A stretch of DNA of 7,750 bases from Treponema sp. UBA4267 (GTDB lineage: Bacteria > Spirochaetota > Spirochaetia > Treponematales > Treponemataceae), in assembly GCA_002395155.1 (NCBI GenBank), contig DGWD01000014.1, positions 1 to 7,750 of the forward strand, in the 5' to 3' direction. Positions within the stretch are counted from its first letter, which is position 1. The number at the start of each line of letters is the position of its first letter. Below, one piece after another: positions 1 to 6,278 of the stretch. The position numbers and the translations under genes are program-made. The notes below the pieces were generated by a model, which worked only from the letters and a program-made list of their open reading frames with translations, was not told the DNA's origin and did not search any database.

Positions 1-94
1 ATTATTATTTTCACTTATGATTCACATCCGTTCCTGATAAATGTGCACCTGTTTTCAGGTCTTACATTTTATCCTTTGTTTACATTGTTATTAA

Positions 95-208
95 TGCCTG
101 GTGGCCATAGTGGAGAGGTAATACCCGTTCCCATTCCGAACACGGAAGTCAAGCTCTCTTACGTCGATGATACTGCTCTTTAGCGGGAAAGTAGATAGCT
201 GCCAGGCT
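95..208 (+). rRNA. rrf: 5S ribosomal RNA
   Basis: This is a complete 5S rRNA, a component of the large ribosomal subunit. The terminal helix is formed by GCCTGG at 96-101 pairing with CCAGGC at 202-207. The highly conserved loop-B/helix-III block CCCGTTCCCATTCCGAACACG lies at about 124-144, with the usual GGAAGT after it. The length of about 114 nt fits the bacterial family. No 23S rRNA end is recognisable in the 94 bases upstream, so either the 23S gene lies further left or this 5S copy is unlinked. Exact ends are uncertain by one or two bases. Confidence 0.95.
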
Positions 209-260
209 TTTTTTTGCTTAAATCATTTAATTAATTAGAAAAATTCCGCTAAAGAGCAGT
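172..260. repeat. inverted repeat: 5S rRNA 3' half and downstream complement
   Basis: Bases 246-260 (CCGCTAAAGAGCAGT) are the exact reverse complement of bases 172-186 inside the 5S gene, with 59 bases between the arms. The match stops abruptly on both sides. It could be a remnant of a second inverted 5S fragment or a sequence able to pair with 5S rRNA. The role is unknown. Confidence 0.7.
202..215 (+). terminator. 5S rRNA transcript end (T-run after helix I)
   Basis: Eight consecutive T residues (208-215) follow directly after the 3' strand of the 5S closing helix. The closing helix plus U-run could act as an intrinsic terminator, a common arrangement at the ends of rRNA operons. There is no separate hairpin between the 5S and the T-run. 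Confidence 0.5.
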
Positions 261-291
261 CTTAACTGGAAAAATGGTTTTTAAGTAAGCT

Positions 292-458
292 GTGGCCAGA
301 GAACTGGTGGAATGGCAGAGTGCGAGCTTTTGCGAAGCAAAACTCGGTAGTTTGATCTACGCTCCAGGGCTGGAGGCACTTGCAGACCGCAGCGTAGCGA
401 GGACTGTGAGCGTTAGCGAATGCCGGAAGTCCGCTTGGATGTTGGGGGCTCGCAAGTC
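292..458. other. GC-rich self-complementary non-coding element
   Basis: This block is far more GC-rich than its surroundings and is full of inverted repeats. CGAG-(C)-TTTTGC at 323-333 pairs with GCAAAACTCG at 337-346 around a GAA loop with one bulged C. CTCCAG 362-367 pairs with CTGGAG 370-375. GGACT 401-405 pairs with AGTCC 428-432. TGCGAGC 321-327 pairs with GCTCGCA 448-454 and could close the whole element. Two related AGCG(T)TAGCGA motifs occur at 391-400 and 409-419. A 73-codon GTG-started frame (292-513) crosses it, but it has no ribosome binding site and its composition changes abruptly at the element's edge, so I do not call it a gene. It may be a dispersed genomic repeat or a structured RNA. 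Which strand is active is unknown. Confidence 0.45.
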
Positions 459-586
459 TTTTAATAATACTTATAAATTTATAGTTAATTACTTTAATAA
501 TAATGGAAAATGATAGAAATTAAGTAAAAGTAAAGTAATAATAAGGTAAAAAGTAAGCTAAAAAACAAAAATAGTTTAGTTTAAAC

Positions 587-617
587 TTGATTTAAAATTA
601 ATCTGTGATAGTATACT
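587..617 (+). promoter_or_regulatory. putative sigma70-type promoter of the importer operon
   Basis: A TTGATT hexamer at 587-592 and TATACT at 612-617 resemble -35 and -10 boxes, though the 19-base spacer is longer than the usual 17. The palindrome AGTTTAAACT (578-587) touches the -35 box and the palindrome TAGTATACTA (609-618) contains the -10 box, so either could be an operator. In an AT-rich background such hexamers also occur by chance. Confidence 0.4.
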
Positions 618-643
618 AAATAACATTGAATAAAGTTATTTAG
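616..643 (+). promoter_or_regulatory. leader hairpin touching the ribosome binding site
   Basis: CTAAATAAC (616-624) is perfectly complementary to GTTATTTAG (635-643), giving a 9-bp stem with a 10-base loop. The 3' arm includes the first two bases (AG) of the Shine-Dalgarno AGGAGG at 642-647, which sits 8 bases before the ATG at 656. The stem is A/U-rich and therefore weak as RNA; it may equally be a DNA operator. Confidence 0.45.
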
Positions 644-655
644 GAGGACTAATCA

Positions 656-2050
656 ATGAAAAAATCAATTAAAGTAGTTGCTTTTACAGCAATCATTGCA
701 AGTTTACTATCTTTTGTGGGCTGTTCTAAGTCAAAAGATTCTAAATCAAAGGGTTCTGGAGTTTCTTTCTCTTATGCTGATGTTGAAGTGGGAAAATCAT
801 ACACAGATATTACTGCAAAAATCAAATTAATGACTCATAGAACTGATATGTTACAAGATGGATATACTGGTGTTCCATTTTCTAAATATCTTGAAGAATT
901 CAAAAAGGTTTATCCTAACATCACTGTTGAAATTGAAGGTATTACTGATTATGCAAGTATTTCTTTACTTCGTTTGCAGGGTGGCGATTGGGGAGATATC
1001 ATGATGATTCCTTCAATCGATAAAAAGGAACTTAGTAATTATTTTATGTCTTTTGGTTCTCTTGATGAAATGAATAAAGAAATCAAATTTGCTTCAAACT
1101 GGGAATATGATGGTCAGGTTTATGGTGTTCCTTCAACTGGTAATGCTCAAGGTGTTCTTTACAATAAAAAAGTGTTTAAGGATGCAGGAATTAAAAACTT
1201 ACCTAAAACACCTGATGAATTCATCAAAGATTTGAAATTAATTAAATCTAAGACTAATGCTATTCCTCTTTATACAAACTATGCTGCTGGTTGGACAATG
1301 GGTGCATGGGATGCATACCTTGGAGGATCTGCTACTGCTGATGAAAATTACATGAATAATGTTTTGCTTCATACAAAAGATCCTTTTAAAAACTATGGTG
1401 ATGGAACTCATCCTTATGCTGTTTATAAGGTTCTTTATGATGCTGCTGCAAATAAGCTTATTGAAGATGATTATACAACAACTGACTGGGAAGGTTGTAA
1501 GGGTATGATTAACCGTGGTGAAATTGGAACTATGGTTCTTGGATCTTGGGCATTTACTCAGATGCAGGGTGCCGGTCCTAATCCTGATGATATTGGATAT
1601 ATGTCTTTCCCAATCACTATTAATGGAAAGCAGTATGCTTCTGCAGGTCCTGACTATTGTTTCGGTATTAATATTAATGCTTCTGATGATAACAAAAAAG
1701 CTGCATTGGCATTTGTAAAATGGTTTACAGAAAAATCTGGTTTTGCTTATAACGAAGGTGGTATTCCAATCGCTGCTGATGATAATAATTATCCAGCTGC
1801 TTATGCTGCATTCTCAGAAAATAATGTTGCATTTGTAGCTGATGCTCCAGCTGCTGCAGGCGAATCTGATCTTCTTAATGCCCTTAACTCTGAATCAGAA
1901 TTAAATATTAATGCTGGTGGAAATCTTAAGGTTCAGGAAATTATTGAACATGCTTCTAATGGCACTAAATCTTTTGATGATATTATGGCTGATTGGAATG
2001 CTGCATGGTCTGCTGCCCAGAAAAGCGAATCTGTTGAAATCAAATACTAG
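656..2050 (+). CDS. carbohydrate ABC transporter substrate-binding lipoprotein
   Basis: This 464-residue protein is a family 1 extracellular solute-binding protein of the sugar (CUT1/UgpB-MalE) class. It captures a sugar or oligosaccharide outside the cytoplasmic membrane and delivers it to the permeases encoded next. It starts with a lipoprotein signal peptide: Lys2-Lys3, a hydrophobic stretch at 7-21, then FVGC with Cys23 as lipidation site, followed by a Ser/Lys-rich tether. Family features include GGDWGD (109-114, the usual G-x-x-x-D segment), YGVP (156-159) followed by a LYNKKVF motif, a later LGSW segment, and Trp-rich C-terminal helices. Start at ATG 656 is supported by AGGAGG 8 bases upstream. 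It is first in a three-gene operon. The substrate cannot be read from the sequence; specificity for a simple sugar, an oligosaccharide or glycerol phosphate all remain possible. Confidence 0.92.
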   Translation: MKKSIKVVAFTAIIASLLSFVGCSKSKDSKSKGSGVSFSYADVEVGKSYTDITAKIKLMTHRTDMLQDGYTGVPFSKYLEEFKKVYPNITVEIEGITDYASISLLRLQGGDWGDIMMIPSIDKKELSNYFMSFGSLDEMNKEIKFASNWEYDGQVYGVPSTGNAQGVLYNKKVFKDAGIKNLPKTPDEFIKDLKLIKSKTNAIPLYTNYAAGWTMGAWDAYLGGSATADENYMNNVLLHTKDPFKNYGDGTHPYAVYKVLYDAAANKLIEDDYTTTDWEGCKGMINRGEIGTMVLGSWAFTQMQGAGPNPDDIGYMSFPITINGKQYASAGPDYCFGININASDDNKKAALAFVKWFTEKSGFAYNEGGIPIAADDNNYPAAYAAFSENNVAFVADAPAAAGESDLLNALNSESELNINAGGNLKVQEIIEHASNGTKSFDDIMADWNAAWSAAQKSESVEIKY

Positions 2051-2080
2051 TTTTATTTAATCGAAAATAAAATTCTTTTT

Positions 2081-2107
2081 TGGGGCGGTTCTTTTAGAAT
2101 CGTCCCA
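2081..2107 (+). promoter_or_regulatory. intercistronic hairpin between binding protein and permease
   Basis: Bases 2081-2092 pair with 2096-2107 to form a 12-bp stem (two G-U pairs) capped by a TTT loop. No T-run follows, so it is unlikely to be a full intrinsic terminator. By analogy with the malE-malF spacer of enterobacteria it may stabilise the upstream message so that more binding protein than permease is made; that role is inference. Confidence 0.65.
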
Positions 2108-2119
2108 ATATTAAAAAAT

Positions 2120-2123
2120 GAGG
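2120..2123 (+). promoter_or_regulatory. ribosome binding site deciding the permease 1 start
   Basis: GAGG at 2120-2123 lies 9 bases before ATG 2133. The in-frame upstream ATG at 2118 has only an A-rich stretch before it and overlaps this site, so 2133 is the better start. Confidence 0.6.
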
Positions 2124-2132
2124 TTATTCCAA

Positions 2133-3053
2133 ATGTATAAACGTTCTTTATCAAAATCGGCCCAGAAGTGGTTGGTTATTGGTGCCTTCATTGTCATCCC
2201 TCTTATATTATTATTTACCTTCACTTATTTACCTTTTGGGGAAATGGTTTCTTATAGTTTTTATAAGATGAAGTATATTGGCGAAAAGACTTTTGTGGGA
2301 CTTAGAAATTATAAGGACTTATTCGCTAGAAAAGATATTTTTAATGCTTTGAAATTGTCTTTATATTATATGGGTGGTTCTGTTGTTCAGCTTGTTATAG
2401 CACTTTTATTAGCGACAATTTTGAGTTTCAAAACTAAACTTGGAAATTTTTTTAAGGGAGTATTGTTTTTCCCTTATTTGATAAATGGTATTGCTATCGG
2501 TTTTATTTTTAAGTTCTTTTTTACTAGAGGTTTTGTATTTGATACAGTTTTAAGTTGGCTTGGCATTCCTTTAGAAAGCCTTCCTTACTGGTTAAAAACT
2601 CAAGGCTTAAATAACGTTTCTTTGGTAGGAACATCTATCTGGCGTTATTTAGGACAAAATATGGTTTTGTTTATCGGGGCTATTATGTCAGTTGATAATT
2701 CTCTTTATGAGGCTGCCGATTTGGATGGTGCAAATAAAGTTCAACAATTCTTCCATATAATTCTTCCAAGTATTAAAACAATTGTTACCTTGAATATTAT
2801 TCTTTCTATTACAGGCTCTCTTAGTGCTTTTGAACCTCCTTTTGTTATTACAAAGGGTGCAAATGGTACTGGTACTTACTTTATCATTATGGATCAGGTA
2901 GCTCATACGAGTCTTAAAGTCGGTTTGGCATCTGCAATGGCAGTATTCTTACTTTGTTTGATTTTTATTGCCACTGTTCTTCAGAAGATTTTCTTCAAAT
3001 ACGTATTTAGAAATGCAGATACAGAAAACACCAAAGGAGCAAGTATAATATGA
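2133..3053 (+). CDS. sugar ABC transporter permease, MalF/UgpA-like
   Basis: This is the first transmembrane subunit of the importer, about 306 residues from ATG 2133 (311 if ATG 2118 is used). It begins with a basic cytoplasmic segment (YKRSLSKSAQK) and a first membrane span (WLVIGAFIVIPLILLF), followed by further hydrophobic segments consistent with six spans. The cytoplasmic coupling motif EAADLDGA...IILPSI starts near residue 193, matching the EAA---G---I-LP consensus that contacts the ATPase. The typical FVGLRNYKDLF segment lies after span one. It is separated from the binding-protein gene by a hairpin-containing spacer and overlaps the next gene by four bases (ATGA), implying translational coupling. 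Family is confident; the sugar transported is not known. Confidence 0.92.
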   Translation: MYKRSLSKSAQKWLVIGAFIVIPLILLFTFTYLPFGEMVSYSFYKMKYIGEKTFVGLRNYKDLFARKDIFNALKLSLYYMGGSVVQLVIALLLATILSFKTKLGNFFKGVLFFPYLINGIAIGFIFKFFFTRGFVFDTVLSWLGIPLESLPYWLKTQGLNNVSLVGTSIWRYLGQNMVLFIGAIMSVDNSLYEAADLDGANKVQQFFHIILPSIKTIVTLNIILSITGSLSAFEPPFVITKGANGTGTYFIIMDQVAHTSLKVGLASAMAVFLLCLIFIATVLQKIFFKYVFRNADTENTKGASII

Positions 3054-3898
3054 CATTAGATAAAACTGCGAAAGTAAAAGTAATAATGATTGAGTTTTTG
3101 AAATATTTTATTCTTTGTTTTTTCGCTTTCTGGACATTGGTTCCTTTATTTTCTTGTTTGGTAACAGCTTTTAAGAATGTTGAAGAATATCAATCTACAT
3201 CTGTAATGATGTTTCCAAGGCACTGGAATTTAAAGAACTTTTCGGAAGCTTTTAAACTAGCTCATATGGGTAGGGCATTTTTAAATTCAGCAATTGTTCT
3301 GGTAAGTGTTTTAGCTGGATCTATTATTATTTCATCTCAATTGGCTTTTGTTTTGAATAGATTTAAGTTTCCTGGAAACGGGCTTATTCGTAAATTATTC
3401 TTATTTGCAACCTTACTTCCAGGTGTAGCTATGCAGGTTGCTGTTTATTCTATAATGGGTAAACTGGGCCTTATCAATCATCTTTATGGTTATATCATTA
3501 TGATGATGGGAACGGATGTAATTTCTATCTATATATTTATCCAGTTTATGGAGAACATTTCTTTATCGCTGGATGAATCTGCTATTATTGATGGTGCAAA
3601 TTATTTTACTATTTATTGGAAGATAATTTTACCTTTATTAAAACCTGCAACAATTACAAGTATGATTTTGAAAGGTGTTAGTTGTTATAACGAATACTAC
3701 TGTGCAAACCTTTATCTACAGAATGTAAATATAAGAACTGTTGCAATTTCTCTGTATACTTTTACTGGTCCTTTGGGAAACCAATATAATTTGATTTGTG
3801 CTGGTGTAATTATTTCAATTATACCAGCTCTTATAATCTTCTTGCTTTGCCAGAAGCATATTTATAATGGAATTACAAATGGTGCTGTAAAAGGATAA
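3050..3898 (+). CDS. sugar ABC transporter permease, MalG/UgpE-like
   Basis: This is the second transmembrane subunit, 282 residues. After a short basic N-terminus there is a strong first span (FLKYFILCFFAFWTLVPLF), then the family-typical segment with AFKNVEEY and NFSEAF, and further spans consistent with the six of MalG-type permeases. The EAA-loop variant DESAIIDGA...KIILPLLKP begins near residue 175 and matches the ATPase-docking consensus, with Asp replacing the first Glu. Start ATG 3050 overlaps the previous stop and is preceded by AAAGGAG at 3033-3039. It is the last gene of the operon: a strong terminator follows and no ATPase gene is present. The heterodimer with the preceding permease forms the membrane channel. 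Confidence 0.92.
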   Translation: MTLDKTAKVKVIMIEFLKYFILCFFAFWTLVPLFSCLVTAFKNVEEYQSTSVMMFPRHWNLKNFSEAFKLAHMGRAFLNSAIVLVSVLAGSIIISSQLAFVLNRFKFPGNGLIRKLFLFATLLPGVAMQVAVYSIMGKLGLINHLYGYIIMMMGTDVISIYIFIQFMENISLSLDESAIIDGANYFTIYWKIILPLLKPATITSMILKGVSCYNEYYCANLYLQNVNIRTVAISLYTFTGPLGNQYNLICAGVIISIIPALIIFLLCQKHIYNGITNGAVKG

Positions 3899-3925
3899 AA
3901 AGAATACTCCTGTTTTTTTTCTTTA

Positions 3926-3966
3926 GGGCAGTCAGTTTATTTTTTTTCTGACTGCCCATTTTTTTT
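3926..3966 (+). terminator. rho-independent terminator of the importer operon
   Basis: GGGCAGTCAG (3926-3935) pairs perfectly with CTGACTGCCC (3948-3957), giving a 10-bp stem with a 12-base T-rich loop, followed by A and eight T residues (3959-3966). It serves the plus strand. On the minus strand the sequence after the hairpin is A-rich, so it is not a good terminator for the convergent gene ending at 3965, although the hairpin could still slow that transcript. Confidence 0.92.
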
Positions 3967-4840
3967 ATACAATAATGTTATTAAATTTTGGATTTACTTT
4001 TGCCAGGTTTGGACCCAATTCTTCATTCCAAAATTTGTGATCTATTTTTTTTGCACCACAAGTATGACCTAGTCGGCGGTCAGGACGTATTTTTTCACCG
4101 TGAAAATCGCTTCCTGCTGTAATAAATAATCCAATTTGTCTTCCAAGTTCTTCAAGTCTTAAACATTCTGTAACTCTCGCTCCTGGATGAAAAGCTTCCA
4201 TGCCACAAACTCCCTGTTCGTAATATTTTTGCATCATTTCTGGTAGTTTTCCCCAGGAAAGATAGAGTGACATTGGATGTGCAATTACTGGTAGTCCTTT
4301 TGATTCTTTTATGGCTACAATTGCTTCATCTAAATTTGTTCCAATTCTTTCTATATACCATGGTCTTCCTTTTGCAAGATAAAGGTCAAAGGCCTGCTGC
4401 CTGGTTTTTACAACTTTTTTCTCCTGTAGAATCTGGGCAAAATGTGGGCGTCCAATCATTGTGTTTGGGAATTTATTTATCATTTCATCGTAAGTAATAT
4501 CTATGCCTGCATCACGCATTTTAGAAATCATTTCTTGATTCCTGATTTCACGGGTCTTTATCACTTTGTCCAATATTTCTTTCATTGAAGGGGAGATATC
4601 TGATATTCCAAGCCCTAGAAGGTGAAATTCACCTCTTGGTGCTGTAATATTTATTTCAATCCCGGGAATAATTTGTACTCCGTATTGGAGTCCTGCTTTT
4701 TGGGCTTCTTCAAGGCCGTTTACAGTATCGTGGTCTGTGATGGCCATCAGTTTTATATTATGTTCGGAAGCTTTTTTTACCAGTTCTGTAGGTGTGTACT
4801 GTCCGTCAGATGCAGTAGTGTGAGAATGCAAATCTATCAT
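3965..4840 (-). CDS. PHP-domain phosphoesterase, TrpH/YciV (RNase AM)-like
   Basis: This 291-residue protein belongs to the polymerase-and-histidinol-phosphatase (PHP) superfamily. The metal-site motifs are intact: HSH (His5, His7), Asp12, TDHDT (Asp36, His37), GIEI (Glu62), His73, GRPH (His134), AHP (His189) and SDFHG (Asp246, His248). This set and the length of about 290 match the YciV/TrpH group, whose studied members are a 5'-3' exonuclease trimming rRNA 5' ends (E. coli RNase AM) and a 3',5'-nucleotide bisphosphate phosphatase. A cytoplasmic enzyme acting on oligonucleotides or nucleotide bisphosphates is therefore likely; the exact substrate is inferred. The start MIDLHSHT is canonical, although no clear Shine-Dalgarno precedes it. 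It stands alone on the minus strand, convergent with the importer and divergent from the CNB gene. Confidence 0.9.
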   Translation of the reverse strand: MIDLHSHTTASDGQYTPTELVKKASEHNIKLMAITDHDTVNGLEEAQKAGLQYGVQIIPGIEINITAPRGEFHLLGLGISDISPSMKEILDKVIKTREIRNQEMISKMRDAGIDITYDEMINKFPNTMIGRPHFAQILQEKKVVKTRQQAFDLYLAKGRPWYIERIGTNLDEAIVAIKESKGLPVIAHPMSLYLSWGKLPEMMQKYYEQGVCGMEAFHPGARVTECLRLEELGRQIGLFITAGSDFHGEKIRPDRRLGHTCGAKKIDHKFWNEELGPNLAKVNPKFNNIIV

Positions 4841-4866
4841 AAGATTAGAATAGCATAAATAAAACT

Positions 4867-4895
4867 ATTATGATATAATTATTTTTTGGGTACAA
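4867..4895 (-). promoter_or_regulatory. putative promoter of the PHP phosphoesterase gene
   Basis: Read on the minus strand, TTGTAC (4895-4890) and CATAAT (4872-4867) are separated by 17 bases, a good sigma70-type layout. It would start transcription near 4860, about 20 bases before the ATG. Confidence 0.5.
4871..4879 (+). promoter_or_regulatory. putative extended -10 promoter of the CNB regulator gene
   Basis: TGATATAAT at 4871-4879 is a perfect extended -10 element (TG-n-TATAAT). The matching -35 position (4851-4856, TAGCAT) is poor, as is common for extended -10 promoters. The predicted start is near 4886. It lies within the oppositely directed promoter of the PHP gene. Confidence 0.5.
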
Positions 4896-4917
4896 TTTAA
4901 CTTAATACGTAAAGTTG

Positions 4918-4923
4918 AAGGAG
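4918..4923 (+). promoter_or_regulatory. ribosome binding site deciding the CNB gene start
   Basis: AAGGAG at 4918-4923 precedes ATG 4936 by 12 bases. A TTG codon in the same frame at 4915 overlaps this site and has no ribosome binding site of its own, so the seven extra N-terminal codons it would add are probably not translated. Confidence 0.65.
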
Positions 4924-4935
4924 CAGTATAAAAGT

Positions 4936-6180
4936 ATGCCTAAAGCAATGCAATATACAAAAGGGTCTATTATATACTTTGAAGGAGATAGGGACGAAAG
5001 AATCTTTATCATGCAGTCTGGTTCTGTCCTTTTGTCTAGTACAGATATAGAATCTGGACAGGCCGTTGCTGAGCAAGTAAAAAGTGGTGAATTTTTTGGT
5101 GTAAAATCTGCTCTTGGTCACTTTGGACGTGAAGAAACTGCAACCGCTCTTGTACCTACTGTTGCAGTTGCTCTTACTATTCAGGAATTCGAAATTCTTT
5201 TTAGCAACAATAAGGCTTTGATTATGAAAATGCTTCGTGTATTTTCTAATCAACTTCGTCAGATTCATAGAAAAACAGAATCTATTTTGAACAATATTAC
5301 TGAAGATCAGCAGTCTGGAATGTTGGCTGTAGCTAAAAGTTTTTATGATGATGAAGAATACCGTTCTGCTTGTGATGTTTATATGAAATTCTTGAAGCGT
5401 TATCCAAATACTCCAAGGAAAGATGAAGTTGCAAAATTATATGCCGATTCAAAACTTAGAAAAGAAAAACTTGCAGTTCATAATCGAGGAGCTTCAAGTT
5501 ATGATGATGATGATAATTCAAATTCATCATTAAAACTTTTCCAGTTGCCTGCTTTTGAGCGTTTTGCAAAGACATATGAACCTGGAGAGGTAATTATTTC
5601 TGAATATGAGCCAGGTGATTCATTCTATTTAATTCAGTCTGGCCGCGTACAGTTGATTAAGTGTGTAAATGGAACTAAGAAAAATCTTGATATTTTGAAG
5701 CCTGGTGAATTCTTTGGTGAAATGGCTATTCTGGATAATTCACCTCGTTCAGCTACTTGTATGGCTGCTGGTAATGTAAAATGTCTTGAATTCAATAAAG
5801 AAAACTTTGAACTTTTGATTACTGGTAATCCACAGATGGCTTTACTTTTGCTTAAGCTTTTCTGTAAACGTATTTATGATCAGAAACGTCGTTTTAGAAT
5901 CCTTGTAGTTAAGGATTTACAGGCACGTCTTGCAGATGTTTTCCTTATGCTTGATGAAATGAATCCTATATTAAATGAAGCTGAAAAACAGCGTCGTTTC
6001 AATGTAACAATTTCTGATATTTCACATTGGGCAGGTCTAAACCCAGAAATTACAAGAGATGAAATTAATAAACTTGTTGCACAGCGTAAAGTTGAAGTTT
6101 TTGACAACTACATCATTGTAAATAATATCAACGACTTAAAACGTTTATATGAAACAAGAAGCCAAGCCGGAACCCGCTAA
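4936..6180 (+). CDS. dual cyclic-nucleotide-binding, Crp-like regulator
   Basis: This 414-residue protein has two cyclic-nucleotide-binding (CNB) beta-barrel modules and a C-terminal winged helix. Module 1 (about 1-105) is degenerate: where the phosphate-binding cassette should read FGE...R-A-T it has FFGVKSALGHFGREETA (53-69), lacking the key Glu. A helical linker (about 108-180) contains one TPR-like repeat (AKSFYDDEEYRSACDVYMKF), followed by an acidic low-complexity stretch (Asp190-193, encoded by four GAT codons). Module 2 (about 202-315) has an intact cassette, GEFFGEMAILDNSPRSATC (257-275), with Glu262 and Arg271 expected to hold the nucleotide phosphate. Residues 358-395 (TISDISHWAGLNPEI... 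YIIV) resemble the Crp helix-turn-helix and wing, with an atypical recognition helix. It is likely a cytoplasmic transcription regulator responding to cAMP, c-di-GMP or a similar ligand; DNA binding is probable but not certain. Two CNB modules plus a TPR distinguish it from E. coli CRP (about 210 residues). Confidence 0.88.
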   Translation: MPKAMQYTKGSIIYFEGDRDERIFIMQSGSVLLSSTDIESGQAVAEQVKSGEFFGVKSALGHFGREETATALVPTVAVALTIQEFEILFSNNKALIMKMLRVFSNQLRQIHRKTESILNNITEDQQSGMLAVAKSFYDDEEYRSACDVYMKFLKRYPNTPRKDEVAKLYADSKLRKEKLAVHNRGASSYDDDDNSNSSLKLFQLPAFERFAKTYEPGEVIISEYEPGDSFYLIQSGRVQLIKCVNGTKKNLDILKPGEFFGEMAILDNSPRSATCMAAGNVKCLEFNKENFELLITGNPQMALLLLKLFCKRIYDQKRRFRILVVKDLQARLADVFLMLDEMNPILNEAEKQRRFNVTISDISHWAGLNPEITRDEINKLVAQRKVEVFDNYIIVNNINDLKRLYETRSQAGTR

Positions 6181-6205
6181 ATAACTGGAATAAAACTGTA
6201 AATTC

Positions 6206-6278
6206 GCCGATTTAGCTCACCTGGTAGAGCAGCACCCTCGTAACGTGCAGGTAGTTGGTTCAAGTCCGACAATCGGCT
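6206..6278 (+). tRNA. tRNA-Thr (anticodon CGU)
   Basis: This is a full 73-nt cloverleaf. The acceptor stem GCCGATT (6206-6212) pairs perfectly with AATCGGC (6271-6277), with discriminator U at 6278. The D stem is GCTC/GAGC (6215-6218 with 6227-6230) with the conserved GG in the loop. Anticodon loop CTCGTAA (6237-6243) gives anticodon CGU at 6239-6241, reading ACG (Thr). The T arm is GTTGG-TTCAAGT-CCGAC (6254-6270). CCA is not encoded and must be added post-transcriptionally. One oddity is a C-C mismatch (6236/6244) in the anticodon-stem pair next to the loop. The gene begins 25 bases after the CNB stop codon with no terminator between, so it may be cotranscribed with that gene and processed out. 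Confidence 0.95.

Larger units (their letters stand above)
459..655. other. AT-rich intergenic and leader region
   Basis: This stretch is very AT-rich and holds no gene. Its right half carries the putative promoter, two perfect 10-bp palindromes (578-587 and 609-618) and a leader hairpin for the importer operon, described separately. The left half (459-570) shows only A/T-rich simple sequence. Confidence 0.6.

Noticed and set aside
1..94. Possible 23S rRNA 3' end or dedicated 5S promoter
   Set aside because: No conserved 23S terminal sequence is seen, and no well-spaced -35/-10 pair precedes the 5S; only a small ACCTG-TTTT-CAGGT hairpin (47-60) is visible.
292..513. 73-codon GTG-started frame after the 5S gene
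   Set aside because: There is no ribosome binding site, the frame crosses a GC-rich inverted-repeat element and then AT-rich simple sequence, and the peptide has no recognisable domain.
4267..4858. Plus-strand frames opposite the PHP gene (4267-4497 and 4622-4858)
   Set aside because: Both are antisense to conserved PHP motifs, Leu/Phe/Cys-rich as expected of a shadow, and have no start signals.
4897..5268. 123-codon minus-strand frame
   Set aside because: It lies opposite the N-terminal part of the clear CNB-domain gene, lacks a ribosome binding site and shows no domain; it is a shadow frame.
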